Below are positions 41,153 through 48,735 of a stretch of DNA of 64,000 nucleotides, in pieces. Positions within the stretch are counted from its first letter, which is position 1, and every line of letters begins with the position of its first letter. Both the position numbers and the translations under genes were made by a program. The DNA comes from MGBC163016 sp964462135 (GTDB lineage: Bacteria; Actinomycetota; Coriobacteriia; Coriobacteriales; Eggerthellaceae). The DNA lies in NCBI GenBank assembly GCA_964462135.1, contig CAYWWK010000006.1:23344-87343 (forward strand), written 5' to 3'. Under the pieces are notes generated by a model. It did no database searches. It was not told the DNA's origin and saw nothing but the letters and a program-made list of their open reading frames with translations.

Positions 41153-41596
41153 CTAGGATCGTATGCCATTCTGCGCTTTGTAGGCAGCTACGAACTCGCA
41201 AGGTGACAGTACCGGAAGGGGAGATTGAGAAAAATCCCTCCCGTTCCGTGTAACGATGACATTCGCGTGGGATGCGAGTGCTACTGCACAGATGAATGCG
41301 TCCTCGATATCAGCGAAACCCAACGTCATTCCCCTGAGAACAGCGCTTTCGTCCAATGAGCAGAGCACTACATAATCCAAGAGTTTCGTGATGGCTTCTT
41401 TGGCTATGATTGCGTTCCTGTCCCTCTCGATGATATAGAAGATGGTGCTGAGGGAATCTGTCGAGAGGCAAAGCTCGATCTTCTGCTGTTCGGCAAGCGC
41501 GAAAATATAGAGAGCATCCCCGGCGAAGGGTTGTCGGTTTTGCAGGAGATCCAGAGCGACATTCGTATCTATGAATACTCGTTGCATATCATGCAT
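41153..41596 (-). CDS. PIN-domain ribonuclease toxin (type II TA)
   Basis: A 144-147 residue PIN protein with the acidic catalytic set: Asp in VFIDTNVALDLL, Glu in KEAITK, Asp/Glu in GFADIEDAFICAVA, and a final Asn/Asp in VTRNGRDF. PIN toxins cleave tRNA or mRNA to halt growth. The start is ATG 41596 or, three codons in, ATG 41587. It overlaps the antitoxin gene by up to 8 nt, typical of TA operons. Confidence 0.9.
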   Translation of the reverse strand: MHDMQRVFIDTNVALDLLQNRQPFAGDALYIFALAEQQKIELCLSTDSLSTIFYIIERDRNAIIAKEAITKLLDYVVLCSLDESAVLRGMTLGFADIEDAFICAVALASHANVIVTRNGRDFSQSPLPVLSPCEFVAAYKAQNGIRS

Positions 41597-41834
41597 CTGC
41601 TTTGGCTATGCGGTGAGCACGGTAGTCCTCTTCCGTGGTTGCTCCGGTTCCAATGCCTACAAGTGAACTGAGCTGTGCACTGATGGGTATCTCCTCTTCG
41701 ATGACATCAGCAGGACCCAAGGATAGGAGAAAGCTCTCCACCAAAGACGAGAGGCTGCGGCCCTGCTGCTTTGCATAGAGTTTTCCTTGGGTGATGACCT
41801 GTTGTTCGATGCTCAATGTAAGTTTCTGATTCAT
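41589..41834 (-). CDS. antitoxin of PIN module (DUF6364-like)
   Basis: An 81-residue protein beginning MNQKLTLSIEQQVITQGKLYAKQQGRSLSSLVESFL, the strand-helix-helix pattern of a ribbon-helix-helix DNA-binding domain, as in DUF6364 antitoxins. The C-terminal half (ADVIEEEIPISAQLSSLVGIG) would wrap the toxin. An RBS (AGGAGAG) precedes ATG. It likely autoregulates through the two ATACGTATA sites just upstream. Confidence 0.82.
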   Translation of the reverse strand: MNQKLTLSIEQQVITQGKLYAKQQGRSLSSLVESFLLSLGPADVIEEEIPISAQLSSLVGIGTGATTEEDYRAHRIAKADA

Positions 41835-41851
41835 AGGTATTCTCTCCTATC

Positions 41852-41883
41852 ATACGTATACTATAGCATAATAGATACGTATA
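41852..41883 (-). promoter_or_regulatory. paired ATACGTATA operator sites of the TA operon
   Basis: Two copies of ATACGTATA (41852-41860 and 41875-41883), each containing the palindrome ATACGTAT, are 23 bp apart, about two helical turns. They lie directly upstream of the antitoxin RBS. Ribbon-helix-helix antitoxins usually bind such spaced repeats. A TATGCT-like -10 box lies between them on the minus strand. Confidence 0.6.
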
Positions 41884-41993
41884 TTGGAGGAAGGGCTATC
41901 TGAAAGCACAAACGTTCCCTGACACATACCCCTTAACATGCACTTGACACGTAATGATGTGGGTGTGTTCTTATGACATCAGGGGTGAAGATG

Positions 41994-42935
41994 ATGAGTC
42001 GAGAAGGTGAAGAACTGATTGATTTCAAAGAATACCCTTTGCCTATGCCACCTATTAAGGTGCCTCGGAATCCTTGGTTGACGGCTGCATTCGGGTTATC
42101 CATTGCGACCCTCGTAATATGTGTGCTCGGTACCTTCAAGGCATTGTTCCTATTCCTACTCTCTCACGGGGCGATTTCTGAAGGAATTGAAATGGGTCTC
42201 GACTATTGGGTGATGCTTTCTGATGGAACAGGTACAGGTGTCGATGTTGCCATTGTCGAAAAATTGTTTGGCGAGTATCCAGGGATTCCAAAAGGCCTGC
42301 TCATCACTCTCGTCAATGCGGCCATCTCGTTTCTTTGGTTCGCATCATCTTCCATTCCCCTCATCATTGCTATCTTGATCTTAATAAGATTGGATCACGA
42401 TCACAGCTCTGCTCTCCCAAATCGATTATGGATAATAGGCGTTGTGACATCGCTTCTTACCATGCAATTGATTGCTGCTGCTCTCTTCCTTCTTGTGGCG
42501 TTCGCTTCCGCGAAGGGGAGGCATATAGCAAGTCGGAGAATTCTGAGAGGGTGCGCTGCCATTGGGGTGGCTGCATTGTGTTGCTGGGGTATATGTATGG
42601 CTTATGTCATTTATACTAATAGCGAAGTGGAAGGGCTTATGGGAAACGTCGAGCAGGTAACGCGACGGCAGACGCCCGTTGATATCACGAAAGAATCCGG
42701 ACCTGATATCCATTTCGCACCGGATTTCAACAAAGCAGGGGATCAGATCAGTACGGTTACCGTGACGCATGGATTGCCGATCCTGGTGGGAGATAGCGGT
42801 ACGATGATGATGTATATCGAAGAAACCTATGACAAGTCCAAGGCCGATTTGACGGATCAGCATGACTTCCTTCGTCTCTGGTTAAAAAAGGTGGATGGAG
42901 AATGGGAAATCGCTGACTACTACTGGCATCTATAG
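41994..42935 (+). CDS. orphan four-helix membrane protein with C-terminal extracytoplasmic domain
   Basis: About 313 residues and no family I recognise. It has four predicted helices (LTAAFGLSIATLVICVLGTF; ISFLWFASSSIPLIIAILIL; IIGVVTSLLTMQLIAAALFL; GCAAIGVAALCCWGICMAYV) and then ~95 polar residues including DISTVTVTHG-like strands and ending in WLKKVDGEWEIADYYWHL, which looks like a small NTF2/lumazine-type or lipoprotein-like domain end. ATG 41994 has AGGGGTG 6 nt upstream. Base composition is more A/T-rich than neighbouring genes, and related ACGTYCCCTGACA repeats flank it, suggesting acquisition. Confidence 0.65.
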   Translation: MSREGEELIDFKEYPLPMPPIKVPRNPWLTAAFGLSIATLVICVLGTFKALFLFLLSHGAISEGIEMGLDYWVMLSDGTGTGVDVAIVEKLFGEYPGIPKGLLITLVNAAISFLWFASSSIPLIIAILILIRLDHDHSSALPNRLWIIGVVTSLLTMQLIAAALFLLVAFASAKGRHIASRRILRGCAAIGVAALCCWGICMAYVIYTNSEVEGLMGNVEQVTRRQTPVDITKESGPDIHFAPDFNKAGDQISTVTVTHGLPILVGDSGTMMMYIEETYDKSKADLTDQHDFLRLWLKKVDGEWEIADYYWHL

Positions 42936-42937
42936 AG

Positions 42938-42963
42938 CATGTCAGGGGACGTCCCCTGACATG
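42938..42963. repeat. 26-bp perfect palindrome
   Basis: CATGTCAGGGGAC followed directly by its reverse complement, 3 nt after the orphan membrane gene. A degenerate copy of one arm (ACGTTCCCTGACACAT) lies at 41912-41927, on the other side of that gene. It can act as a terminator, but the no-loop perfect symmetry and second copy also suggest a mobile-element end. Confidence 0.55.
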
Positions 42964-43077
42964 TGCCCTCATTTCCTTCTCTAGTTCTTCTAAAGATCAA
43001 TGTAGTCCATGTCGACTCAGATTGATAGCCATTTTCGGATATCGAAGCAATTGGTATCAAGGTCATGCTGCAATGCA

Positions 43078-43113
43078 GGAGATCCAATTTCAGGGTCCTG
43101 AAATTGGATCTCC
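43078..43113 (-). terminator. 17-bp perfect inverted repeat downstream of the VOC pseudogene
   Basis: GGAGATCCAATTTCAGG and its exact complement separated by GT. It lies 13 nt past the stop at 43126 (minus strand). Its length and perfection suit a terminator or an mRNA 3'-end protector; there is no clear T-tract. Confidence 0.55.
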
Positions 43114-43125
43114 GTCAACGGTGTT

Positions 43126-43659
43126 CTATTGCATGGCTGCCATAACAGTTTGGAGGTCTATCCAAGGACTCTGGCCATCCCAGATCTCTCGGGCTTTCTT
43201 GGTCATGTCGATGACCGGGTTATACTCGTGAATCTCTATATGATGGCCGATGTTCTCGCCTGCCATGGTATCAACATAGGCTATAGGCTTGCCGCTTGAG
43301 TGCATCTCCTGACCGATCTCATAGCCATGGTCCTTGAATTGCTGAATAGCCTCATCGTAGTTATCGACGATCACGTTCACATGATTGAATCCATACCCGT
43401 TCTCATCGAACAGCATGGGATCATCGTTGACCTTTTGGACGAATTCCACCTGCATAGGACCCCACATGCCTAACGCGATGATGATCTCTGGATCCACTTC
43501 CTATCCGCGCACTTCGCAGGATTCGTAGTGCATGGGACCCATCTTGATGAACGGCCCTGCTCCGAACAATTCATAGAATTCCTGTACGGCTGCATCTATG
43601 TCCTTTACGGTATAGGACAGTTGATCGGGACCGTATTTGTTGAGAATGGTCTCGTACAT
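43126..43659 (-). pseudogene. VOC/glyoxalase-family protein interrupted by in-frame TAG
   Basis: From ATG 43659 (RBS AAAGGAAG) the frame reads METILNKYGPDQLSYTV-type start (MYETILNKYGPDQLSYTV) and continues to SCEVRG, then TAG at 43503-43501, then in the same frame EVDPEIIIALGMWGPMQVEF through a second VOC beta-alpha-beta-beta-beta unit (HVNVIVDNYDEAIQQFKDHG; GHHIEIHEY) to 43126. Both halves are well conserved and one base would restore a ~177-residue protein. It is either a recent nonsense mutation or TAG readthrough. VOC enzymes are metal-dependent lyases, epimerases or dioxygenases. Confidence 0.85.
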
Positions 43660-43787
43660 AGTCTTCCTTTCTTGGAATCTGACTGAATACATGGATACAA
43701 CATTCGCGAATCTCGCGAGCACCTCTCGTGCGCCGCGATCGGACGGATCCCCATGCAACTCTGGCGAACTGCAGGGGGTAGGGGCAT

Positions 43788-44090
43788 TCAGCTTTCAGGT
43801 GTTGGTATGTCTGATATCGTCGACCCATCAATGGCACTGCGCCACTTACCGTTCAGGTACACGTAGCGAGGCTTGAGCGTCAATCCACCTCCATGCGACG
43901 CGGTGGTGTAATAGCGCACAGGCAATGGATCCGTGCCATCAACGCACAGGATGGTGTGATCATCCGCCTCGGCATAACAGCTGCCATTCAATGCCACCAT
44001 ATGCAGGTGGATCGGATCTATGGTCTTGATGGCTATCTCATTGACGCCCAGAGCCTGCCTGAACGCGCTGAGCACTTCCAACCGATCCAT
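43788..44090 (-). CDS. hypothetical protein, 100 residues
   Basis: ATG 44090 follows GAAGAGGGG with good spacing, 14 nt after the stop of the zinc-ribbon gene at 44105. The protein (MDRLEVLSAFRQALGVNEIA...) has a helical start and a beta-rich middle (LHMVALNGSCYAEADDHTILCVDG; GLTLKPRYVYLNGKWRSA). I do not recognise the family. The compact spacing with the upstream zinc-ribbon gene suggests a two-gene operon. Confidence 0.6.
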   Translation of the reverse strand: MDRLEVLSAFRQALGVNEIAIKTIDPIHLHMVALNGSCYAEADDHTILCVDGTDPLPVRYYTTASHGGGLTLKPRYVYLNGKWRSAIDGSTISDIPTPES

Positions 44091-44104
44091 GACATGCCCC
44101 TCTT

Positions 44105-44296
44105 CTATGTGTTGGGAGGCTTGGGCGCTTCTGGCGCCACCGGAGCGCTTGGGGTGTTTGGAGGCTTTATAGCTGCATCGAGGGCTGCCTGATCGGCATC
44201 GAAGTCCACTTTCATGTCTGCCAGCAACGCTCCGCACTGAGCGCATTCTTTCGCGATGGGTTTGTTGTCCGCTCCGCAGCTGGGACATTTTTTCAT
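44105..44296 (-). CDS. small zinc-ribbon protein
   Basis: A 63-residue protein starting MKKCPSCGADNKPIAKECAQCGALL, a CxxC-x11-CxxC zinc ribbon, followed by an acidic helix and a Pro/Ala-rich tail (PSAPVAPEAPKPPNT). Translation could also start at ATG 44323, nine codons earlier, behind GGAAGAGG. Such stand-alone ribbons usually tether or fold partner proteins; function is unknown. Confidence 0.6.
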   Translation of the reverse strand: MKKCPSCGADNKPIAKECAQCGALLADMKVDFDADQAALDAAIKPPNTPSAPVAPEAPKPPNT

Positions 44297-44347
44297 GCTG
44301 ATCTCAGCGGGTCTAAAGCACATGTCTATCGTACCTCTTCCAAATAA

Positions 44348-44376
44348 GTCCCGAGGTGCATCTCGCGCCCCGGGAC
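44348..44376 (-). terminator. hairpin downstream of the molybdoenzyme operon
   Basis: GTCCCG-A-GGTGC ... GCGCC-C-CGGGAC folds into an 11-bp stem with one mismatch. It lies 17 nt past the small-subunit stop (44393, minus strand). The tail is only moderately T-rich. Confidence 0.5.
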
Positions 44377-44392
44377 CTGCTTCATCTGTCTT

Positions 44393-45172
44393 CTAGCGCA
44401 GGGGGATGTCCGGCAGACCTTGATCCTTCTCTAAGGTGGAAACGTGCATCTCCTGAGCCTTCCCATCTTTACGTATGGTCACCGTGTATTCATCGGCGGG
44501 AATCTCCTTGAACCAGAAATCCCCCCACAGATCGGTGGTCGTCTCATAGCTGTTGCTGCCGCTCACCGCTGTGACGGTCGCCCCTTCGATGATCTCCATT
44601 TCGTCTGGATCATAGACGGTTGCCGCGATGAAGGTCTTGGGGAGCTCCTTGTAGTAAACAAGGGAACAGTCATCCAGACGCTCGGCGTTCGTAAGGTCAA
44701 ATTCAGAGGCATCTCCGAATTGGATGACATCCACGGGGCAGCTGTCTACGCAACGCGGGGTCCGGATTGGGGAATCCTCATCATCGATCAGGTGGGCGCA
44801 ACCGCAGCAGCCCTGAGGGATGTTCAGCTCTTCGTTCCAAAAAACGCCAGGGAACTTCTCGGCAAGGTCCTTGCGGCCTTTGGCCTTCTCCGGCTCGATC
44901 ACGATGAGGCCATCATCGCGATCCATCAGCACCTCGGGAGCATACTCGCGAATAGCCTCAGTTTGGGCACCAATGACTGGCACGTAGGAGACGCGGACAT
45001 GCGAACTGGCACCGCGCTCCTTCTCGGTCACATTGATCCAGAATTGACCGATATCGGGTTGTTCGGCTGCATAGGGTAGCCATGAGTTGTCACAGAACTC
45101 ATCCTTGCAGGCAATCTGGCAATCGCGGCAGCCGGTGCATTTTTGCAGGTCGATATAGAAAACCTTTGACAT
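44393..45172 (-). CDS. transhydroxylase-type iron-sulfur (small) subunit
   Basis: A 259-residue ferredoxin-like subunit. Cys motif 1 is CTGCRDCQIAC (residues 12-22); the last motif is CCGCAHLIDDED...PRCVDSCP, with WNEELNIPQ just before it. The C-terminal ~80 residues form a Cna/carboxypeptidase-regulatory-like beta domain (EGATVTAVSGSNSYETTTD; GDFWFKEIPADEYTVTIRKDG). This ferredoxin-plus-beta-sandwich plan is that of the pyrogallol-phloroglucinol transhydroxylase beta subunit. The middle CxxCxxxxxC motif expected there is absent, so fewer clusters are likely. It follows the large subunit by 18 nt. ATG 45172 is preferred by RBS spacing. Confidence 0.85.
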   Translation of the reverse strand: MSKVFYIDLQKCTGCRDCQIACKDEFCDNSWLPYAAEQPDIGQFWINVTEKERGASSHVRVSYVPVIGAQTEAIREYAPEVLMDRDDGLIVIEPEKAKGRKDLAEKFPGVFWNEELNIPQGCCGCAHLIDDEDSPIRTPRCVDSCPVDVIQFGDASEFDLTNAERLDDCSLVYYKELPKTFIAATVYDPDEMEIIEGATVTAVSGSNSYETTTDLWGDFWFKEIPADEYTVTIRKDGKAQEMHVSTLEKDQGLPDIPLR

Positions 45173-45190
45173 CTTCATTCCTTCCGTAGC

Positions 45191-47920
45191 CTAAGCCGTT
45201 TCCTCAATCACCCATGAGTCGTAATTGATGCCGATGGCGGGGTCATAGTCGCGCGCGAAGGCATCGGGGTAGTCTTTCTTCCATTGCTCAAGTTCAGCAT
45301 TCTCAAGCTTGGCAGCCTCTACCAGATATCCACTGACAGCAAAGCCACGGCAGTTCTTGGAGACCTGATTCTCAGGGCTGATCAGATTCGCTGCGCCACC
45401 GCGGTCGATATGCGGGGCGATAGGATCGACACGGGAACCCTTGTTGACTACCACAGCACCTGGGATCACGCGCTCAGAGAGACGGGCGCCGGTCAGGATG
45501 ATGCCGCGGTTGTTGTAGATCTTGACGATATCGCCGTTCTTGATACCACGTTTTTCGGCATCTACCGGGTTGATCCAGATTGGTTCATACTTGTAGCCGT
45601 CAGGTCCTTCCACCTTCATGGTCTCGAGTTCACGGAACCATTTGATGTCGTCACCCTGAACATGCACGCGCCAACGGCCTGGGTTCGCGACCATCAACAG
45701 CGGGTACTCCTTGCAGCGTTCGCCCCACAGCGTCTCGTCATGGCTCCAACCCTCTGATTCCGGTCCGCCAATGGTCCAACGAGCCATAGGAGTTCGCTCG
45801 ATGTCATCCGGGAAGTGGTCAGCCAGCGCCTGAGACCAGAACTCCAACTTGCCACTGGGTGTATCCAACGGGTTGCTCTCTGGATCCTTGTAGAACAGAT
45901 ACATGCCAGCAGGCAGTTCATCTTGATTGGGATCCTGCTTCGGGAAGTAGAAGCCGTTCTTGTTGAGATCCTCCCAGGAGATTTCCTCGCCCAGACGGGA
46001 ATTGTTGTACTCGAATTCGCGCCACTCTTCATAGGTCATGCCCATGTCTATCTGATCACGTACGCCGAAGCGTTCACCGATAGCGCAGGCGATCTCGAAG
46101 TCAGACTTGGATTCGCCCACTCTGTCGCAGCCTGGAGGGGTGATGGCAGAAGAACGGAGGGAAACCACCATGGAACCGCCAACCATGTCATCATCTTCGA
46201 TGCAGGTGGTCACTGGCAGCACCAGGTCTGCGAACAGTGAATCGTTTTCCAGCCACTGATGATTGGTCACGAAGAACTCCACCTCGTCGGTGCGGATGGC
46301 GTCCTGATAGCGGAAGCCGCCATCCCAGCAGTTCATATTGCATGGTTTCTCTGACCACAGCATGTGGATCTTGGAGAACTTGGGCATATGCTCGCGCTTG
46401 TAATCGATGGCTGCCTGGAGCTCCTCAACGGACTTGCCTTGGGCGCGCGCCAGCTCCGGAGAGGCGGTGCCCAACGCTGCCAGATAGGAATCGGCTGTCG
46501 TGGGATAGGTGTTCTTCTGGAATTGCTCGGAAGTCTCAACATAGACGATAGCTGGTGAACCATACCATTCGGCGTTGCCCTCAAGCAGTGCTTCTGCGAT
46601 GAGCGTACGCGGGATCTTCTGCTCTGAGGGGTAGAACATACGGCACTGATTCGCCATGCTGAATGGAGCGGATGTGGAGCGCGCGATCGTCTCCTTGCCG
46701 ATGAGCGATGCATTCATATAGGCTTGCTGAACACCTGGTTTCCCAAGGCCCTGCATGCCCAGAAGGTAGGCATGGGTGCGTCCCGGCTCGAAGCTGTAAG
46801 GGCCTTTGATGGCGCCAGAGCTGAAGTGTACCGATGCGGTGGTCAGCTTGGCGCGATTGCGGGCATAGGCCTTGATGGTGTATTCCGGAATGCCCGTGCG
46901 TTCGGCGGCCCAGGCAGGTGTCTTGGGAATGCCCTCTTCGTCTTCGCCGAGGACATAGGCCCTCACCTTGTCGAATCCCACCGAATGCGTATCCACGTAG
47001 TCCTTGTCATACAGATCCTCGGTGATCCACACGTACATGACAGCGAAATCAAGCGCTGCATCGGTGTTGGGAAGGATGGGAATCCACTTCATCGTGTCAT
47101 GGCAGACGGCGGTGTAGTTGCAGAACGGGTCGATGATCACGAACTCCTTGCCACAATCCTCCCAGAAGTTGATCAGGCGTGACCAGAATTGGGAGGCGTA
47201 GTTCTGGGTAAGCTCCCAGTCGCCAGCTGCAAAGGCTATCATCTCGGAATGCTCGGAGATGTCGCGGAGCACATGCCAAGGGTTGTAACCAGTCTGTGGA
47301 GGTGCGGGCATCCCCAGACCCTTGTTGCAACCGGAGCCCCAGAAGTGCTTGGCACCCCAGTACCAGCCTTCGACCGAGTCGGGTGTGCGCACCTCACGGG
47401 TATAGCCGCCCAGCTTGCTCATGAGCGTGGAGTGCATGCCACCGCCGGAATGGAGGTTCTTCGATTCGCGATGCCCATCTTCGCCGATGGTGAGCACTGA
47501 ATAGGGTCCGTAGGCATCAAGGATGCGCCTGATCTCGGATTCCATGATGTCCAGTGCCTCGTCCCAGCTGATGCGAACGAACTTCGACTTACCGCGGTTT
47601 TGCGCGTTGATCTTCTTGGGGTCACCGCCGGGCTCCCAGTCAACACGTTTCAGCGGATATTTGACGCGATTCTTCGAATACACGCGATTCTTGTAGGCCA
47701 AGGCAAAATAGTTCGGCGCAGATTTCAGCCCAGGGCGGAACTCCTTATCACCCACTTTGATGGTCCACATGGAAGGTTCAAGTTCCTCCTCAGTGTAGAT
47801 ATCGGTGTAGTGGATCGGGCGTATGCGGACTATCTTGCCGTCCTTGGAATCCACGTAGGTCAGGTCACCTCCCGTGCCGCCGCAGGCGATGCTTTGCACC
47901 GTCGTCTTCAGTTCGCTCAT
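45191..47920 (-). CDS. molybdopterin oxidoreductase large subunit, pyrogallol transhydroxylase / catechol dehydroxylase type
   Basis: A 909-residue DMSO-reductase-superfamily enzyme without a Tat signal or N-terminal [4Fe-4S] cysteines, so it is cytoplasmic and cluster-free like Pelobacter transhydroxylase. Conserved stretches include YPLKRVDWEPGG, RISWDEALDIM, TPDSVEGWYWGAKHFWG and FVIIDPFCNYTA. Asp181-Ser182 (counted from ATG 47920) align by recall with the transhydroxylase Asp and Mo-ligand Ser, and His150 with its catalytic His. It may remove or transfer a hydroxyl on a polyphenol-type aromatic. No membrane anchor or chaperone gene is adjacent; a two-component system lies upstream. RBS GAGAGGAG supports ATG 47920. 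Confidence 0.88.
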   Translation of the reverse strand: MSELKTTVQSIACGGTGGDLTYVDSKDGKIVRIRPIHYTDIYTEEELEPSMWTIKVGDKEFRPGLKSAPNYFALAYKNRVYSKNRVKYPLKRVDWEPGGDPKKINAQNRGKSKFVRISWDEALDIMESEIRRILDAYGPYSVLTIGEDGHRESKNLHSGGGMHSTLMSKLGGYTREVRTPDSVEGWYWGAKHFWGSGCNKGLGMPAPPQTGYNPWHVLRDISEHSEMIAFAAGDWELTQNYASQFWSRLINFWEDCGKEFVIIDPFCNYTAVCHDTMKWIPILPNTDAALDFAVMYVWITEDLYDKDYVDTHSVGFDKVRAYVLGEDEEGIPKTPAWAAERTGIPEYTIKAYARNRAKLTTASVHFSSGAIKGPYSFEPGRTHAYLLGMQGLGKPGVQQAYMNASLIGKETIARSTSAPFSMANQCRMFYPSEQKIPRTLIAEALLEGNAEWYGSPAIVYVETSEQFQKNTYPTTADSYLAALGTASPELARAQGKSVEELQAAIDYKREHMPKFSKIHMLWSEKPCNMNCWDGGFRYQDAIRTDEVEFFVTNHQWLENDSLFADLVLPVTTCIEDDDMVGGSMVVSLRSSAITPPGCDRVGESKSDFEIACAIGERFGVRDQIDMGMTYEEWREFEYNNSRLGEEISWEDLNKNGFYFPKQDPNQDELPAGMYLFYKDPESNPLDTPSGKLEFWSQALADHFPDDIERTPMARWTIGGPESEGWSHDETLWGERCKEYPLLMVANPGRWRVHVQGDDIKWFRELETMKVEGPDGYKYEPIWINPVDAEKRGIKNGDIVKIYNNRGIILTGARLSERVIPGAVVVNKGSRVDPIAPHIDRGGAANLISPENQVSKNCRGFAVSGYLVEAAKLENAELEQWKKDYPDAFARDYDPAIGINYDSWVIEETA

Positions 47921-48040
47921 GGGCGCTCCTCTCTTCTTCGTCATGACTTCTTCGGAATAGAAGCCAACGAAAAGGGTATGGAGGAACGAATGGCGCGGGA
48001 ATGCACTTTTGGCCCCATCTTGGGAGCCAGTTGGATACAG

Positions 48041-48724
48041 CTACTTGTCCAAACCGGCCTTCACGGCATAGACAGCCAGCTGAACACGGTTTTCCAGTCC
48101 CAGCCGCATCATGATTTGAGAGATGTGCTTCTTTACGGTTCCCAGGCTCAAGAACAGCTCCTCGCCGATCTGCTCGTTTGACTGTCCCTTGGCTACGAGG
48201 CTGAGGATCTCCCTCTCGCGGCTGGTCAGCTGATCAAAGCCTGTCGTCTGGGGCGCGTCAGACGATGAGGTGCCTCCACCTTCCGCCATGCGCATTCGTG
48301 CGAACTCATCCACTACAGAGCCAGCTATGGCCTCAGAAAGGGTGGCACCGCCCTGCATGACGGCGAAGAGGCGATCCTTCAGCTTGCGAGCTGGGGTGTC
48401 TTTCAGCAAGTATCCCCGCACTCCTGATTGCAGAGCACCGAACACGAGCGCCTTGTCTGATTCAACGGTGAGCAGCACGATAGGCATATCAGGTTGGCGT
48501 GCCAAAATGGCGCGTGAGGCGGCGATGCCGTCCATCTTCGGCATGCGCACATCCATGAGGATGAGGTCAGGCTCAAGGTACAAGGCGAGATCCACGGCCT
48601 CCTGACCATCTGAGGCCTCACCAACTACCTCATATTCCGGCCAGCGTTCTATAAGCCCACGCATGGCTTCGCGATACAGAACCTGATCATCAACGAGCAA
48701 CGTGCGTATTGCCTTGCTATCCAT
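48041..48724 (-). CDS. NarL/FixJ-type response regulator (LuxR HTH)
   Basis: A 227-residue regulator: receiver domain with acidic pair (TLLVDDQ), phospho-acceptor Asp in PDLILMDVRMPKMDG, Thr in VLLTVES and Lys in LLKDTPAR, then a LuxR HTH (LTSREREILSLVAKGQSNEQIGEELFLSLGTVKKHISQIM, split by the turn). Start ATG 48724 lies behind GGAGG. It is encoded directly after its histidine kinase (12 nt) and 120 nt before the molybdoenzyme large subunit, so that operon is the likely target. Confidence 0.93.
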   Translation of the reverse strand: MDSKAIRTLLVDDQVLYREAMRGLIERWPEYEVVGEASDGQEAVDLALYLEPDLILMDVRMPKMDGIAASRAILARQPDMPIVLLTVESDKALVFGALQSGVRGYLLKDTPARKLKDRLFAVMQGGATLSEAIAGSVVDEFARMRMAEGGGTSSSDAPQTTGFDQLTSREREILSLVAKGQSNEQIGEELFLSLGTVKKHISQIMMRLGLENRVQLAVYAVKAGLDK

Positions 48725-48735
48725 AGATGCCTCCA

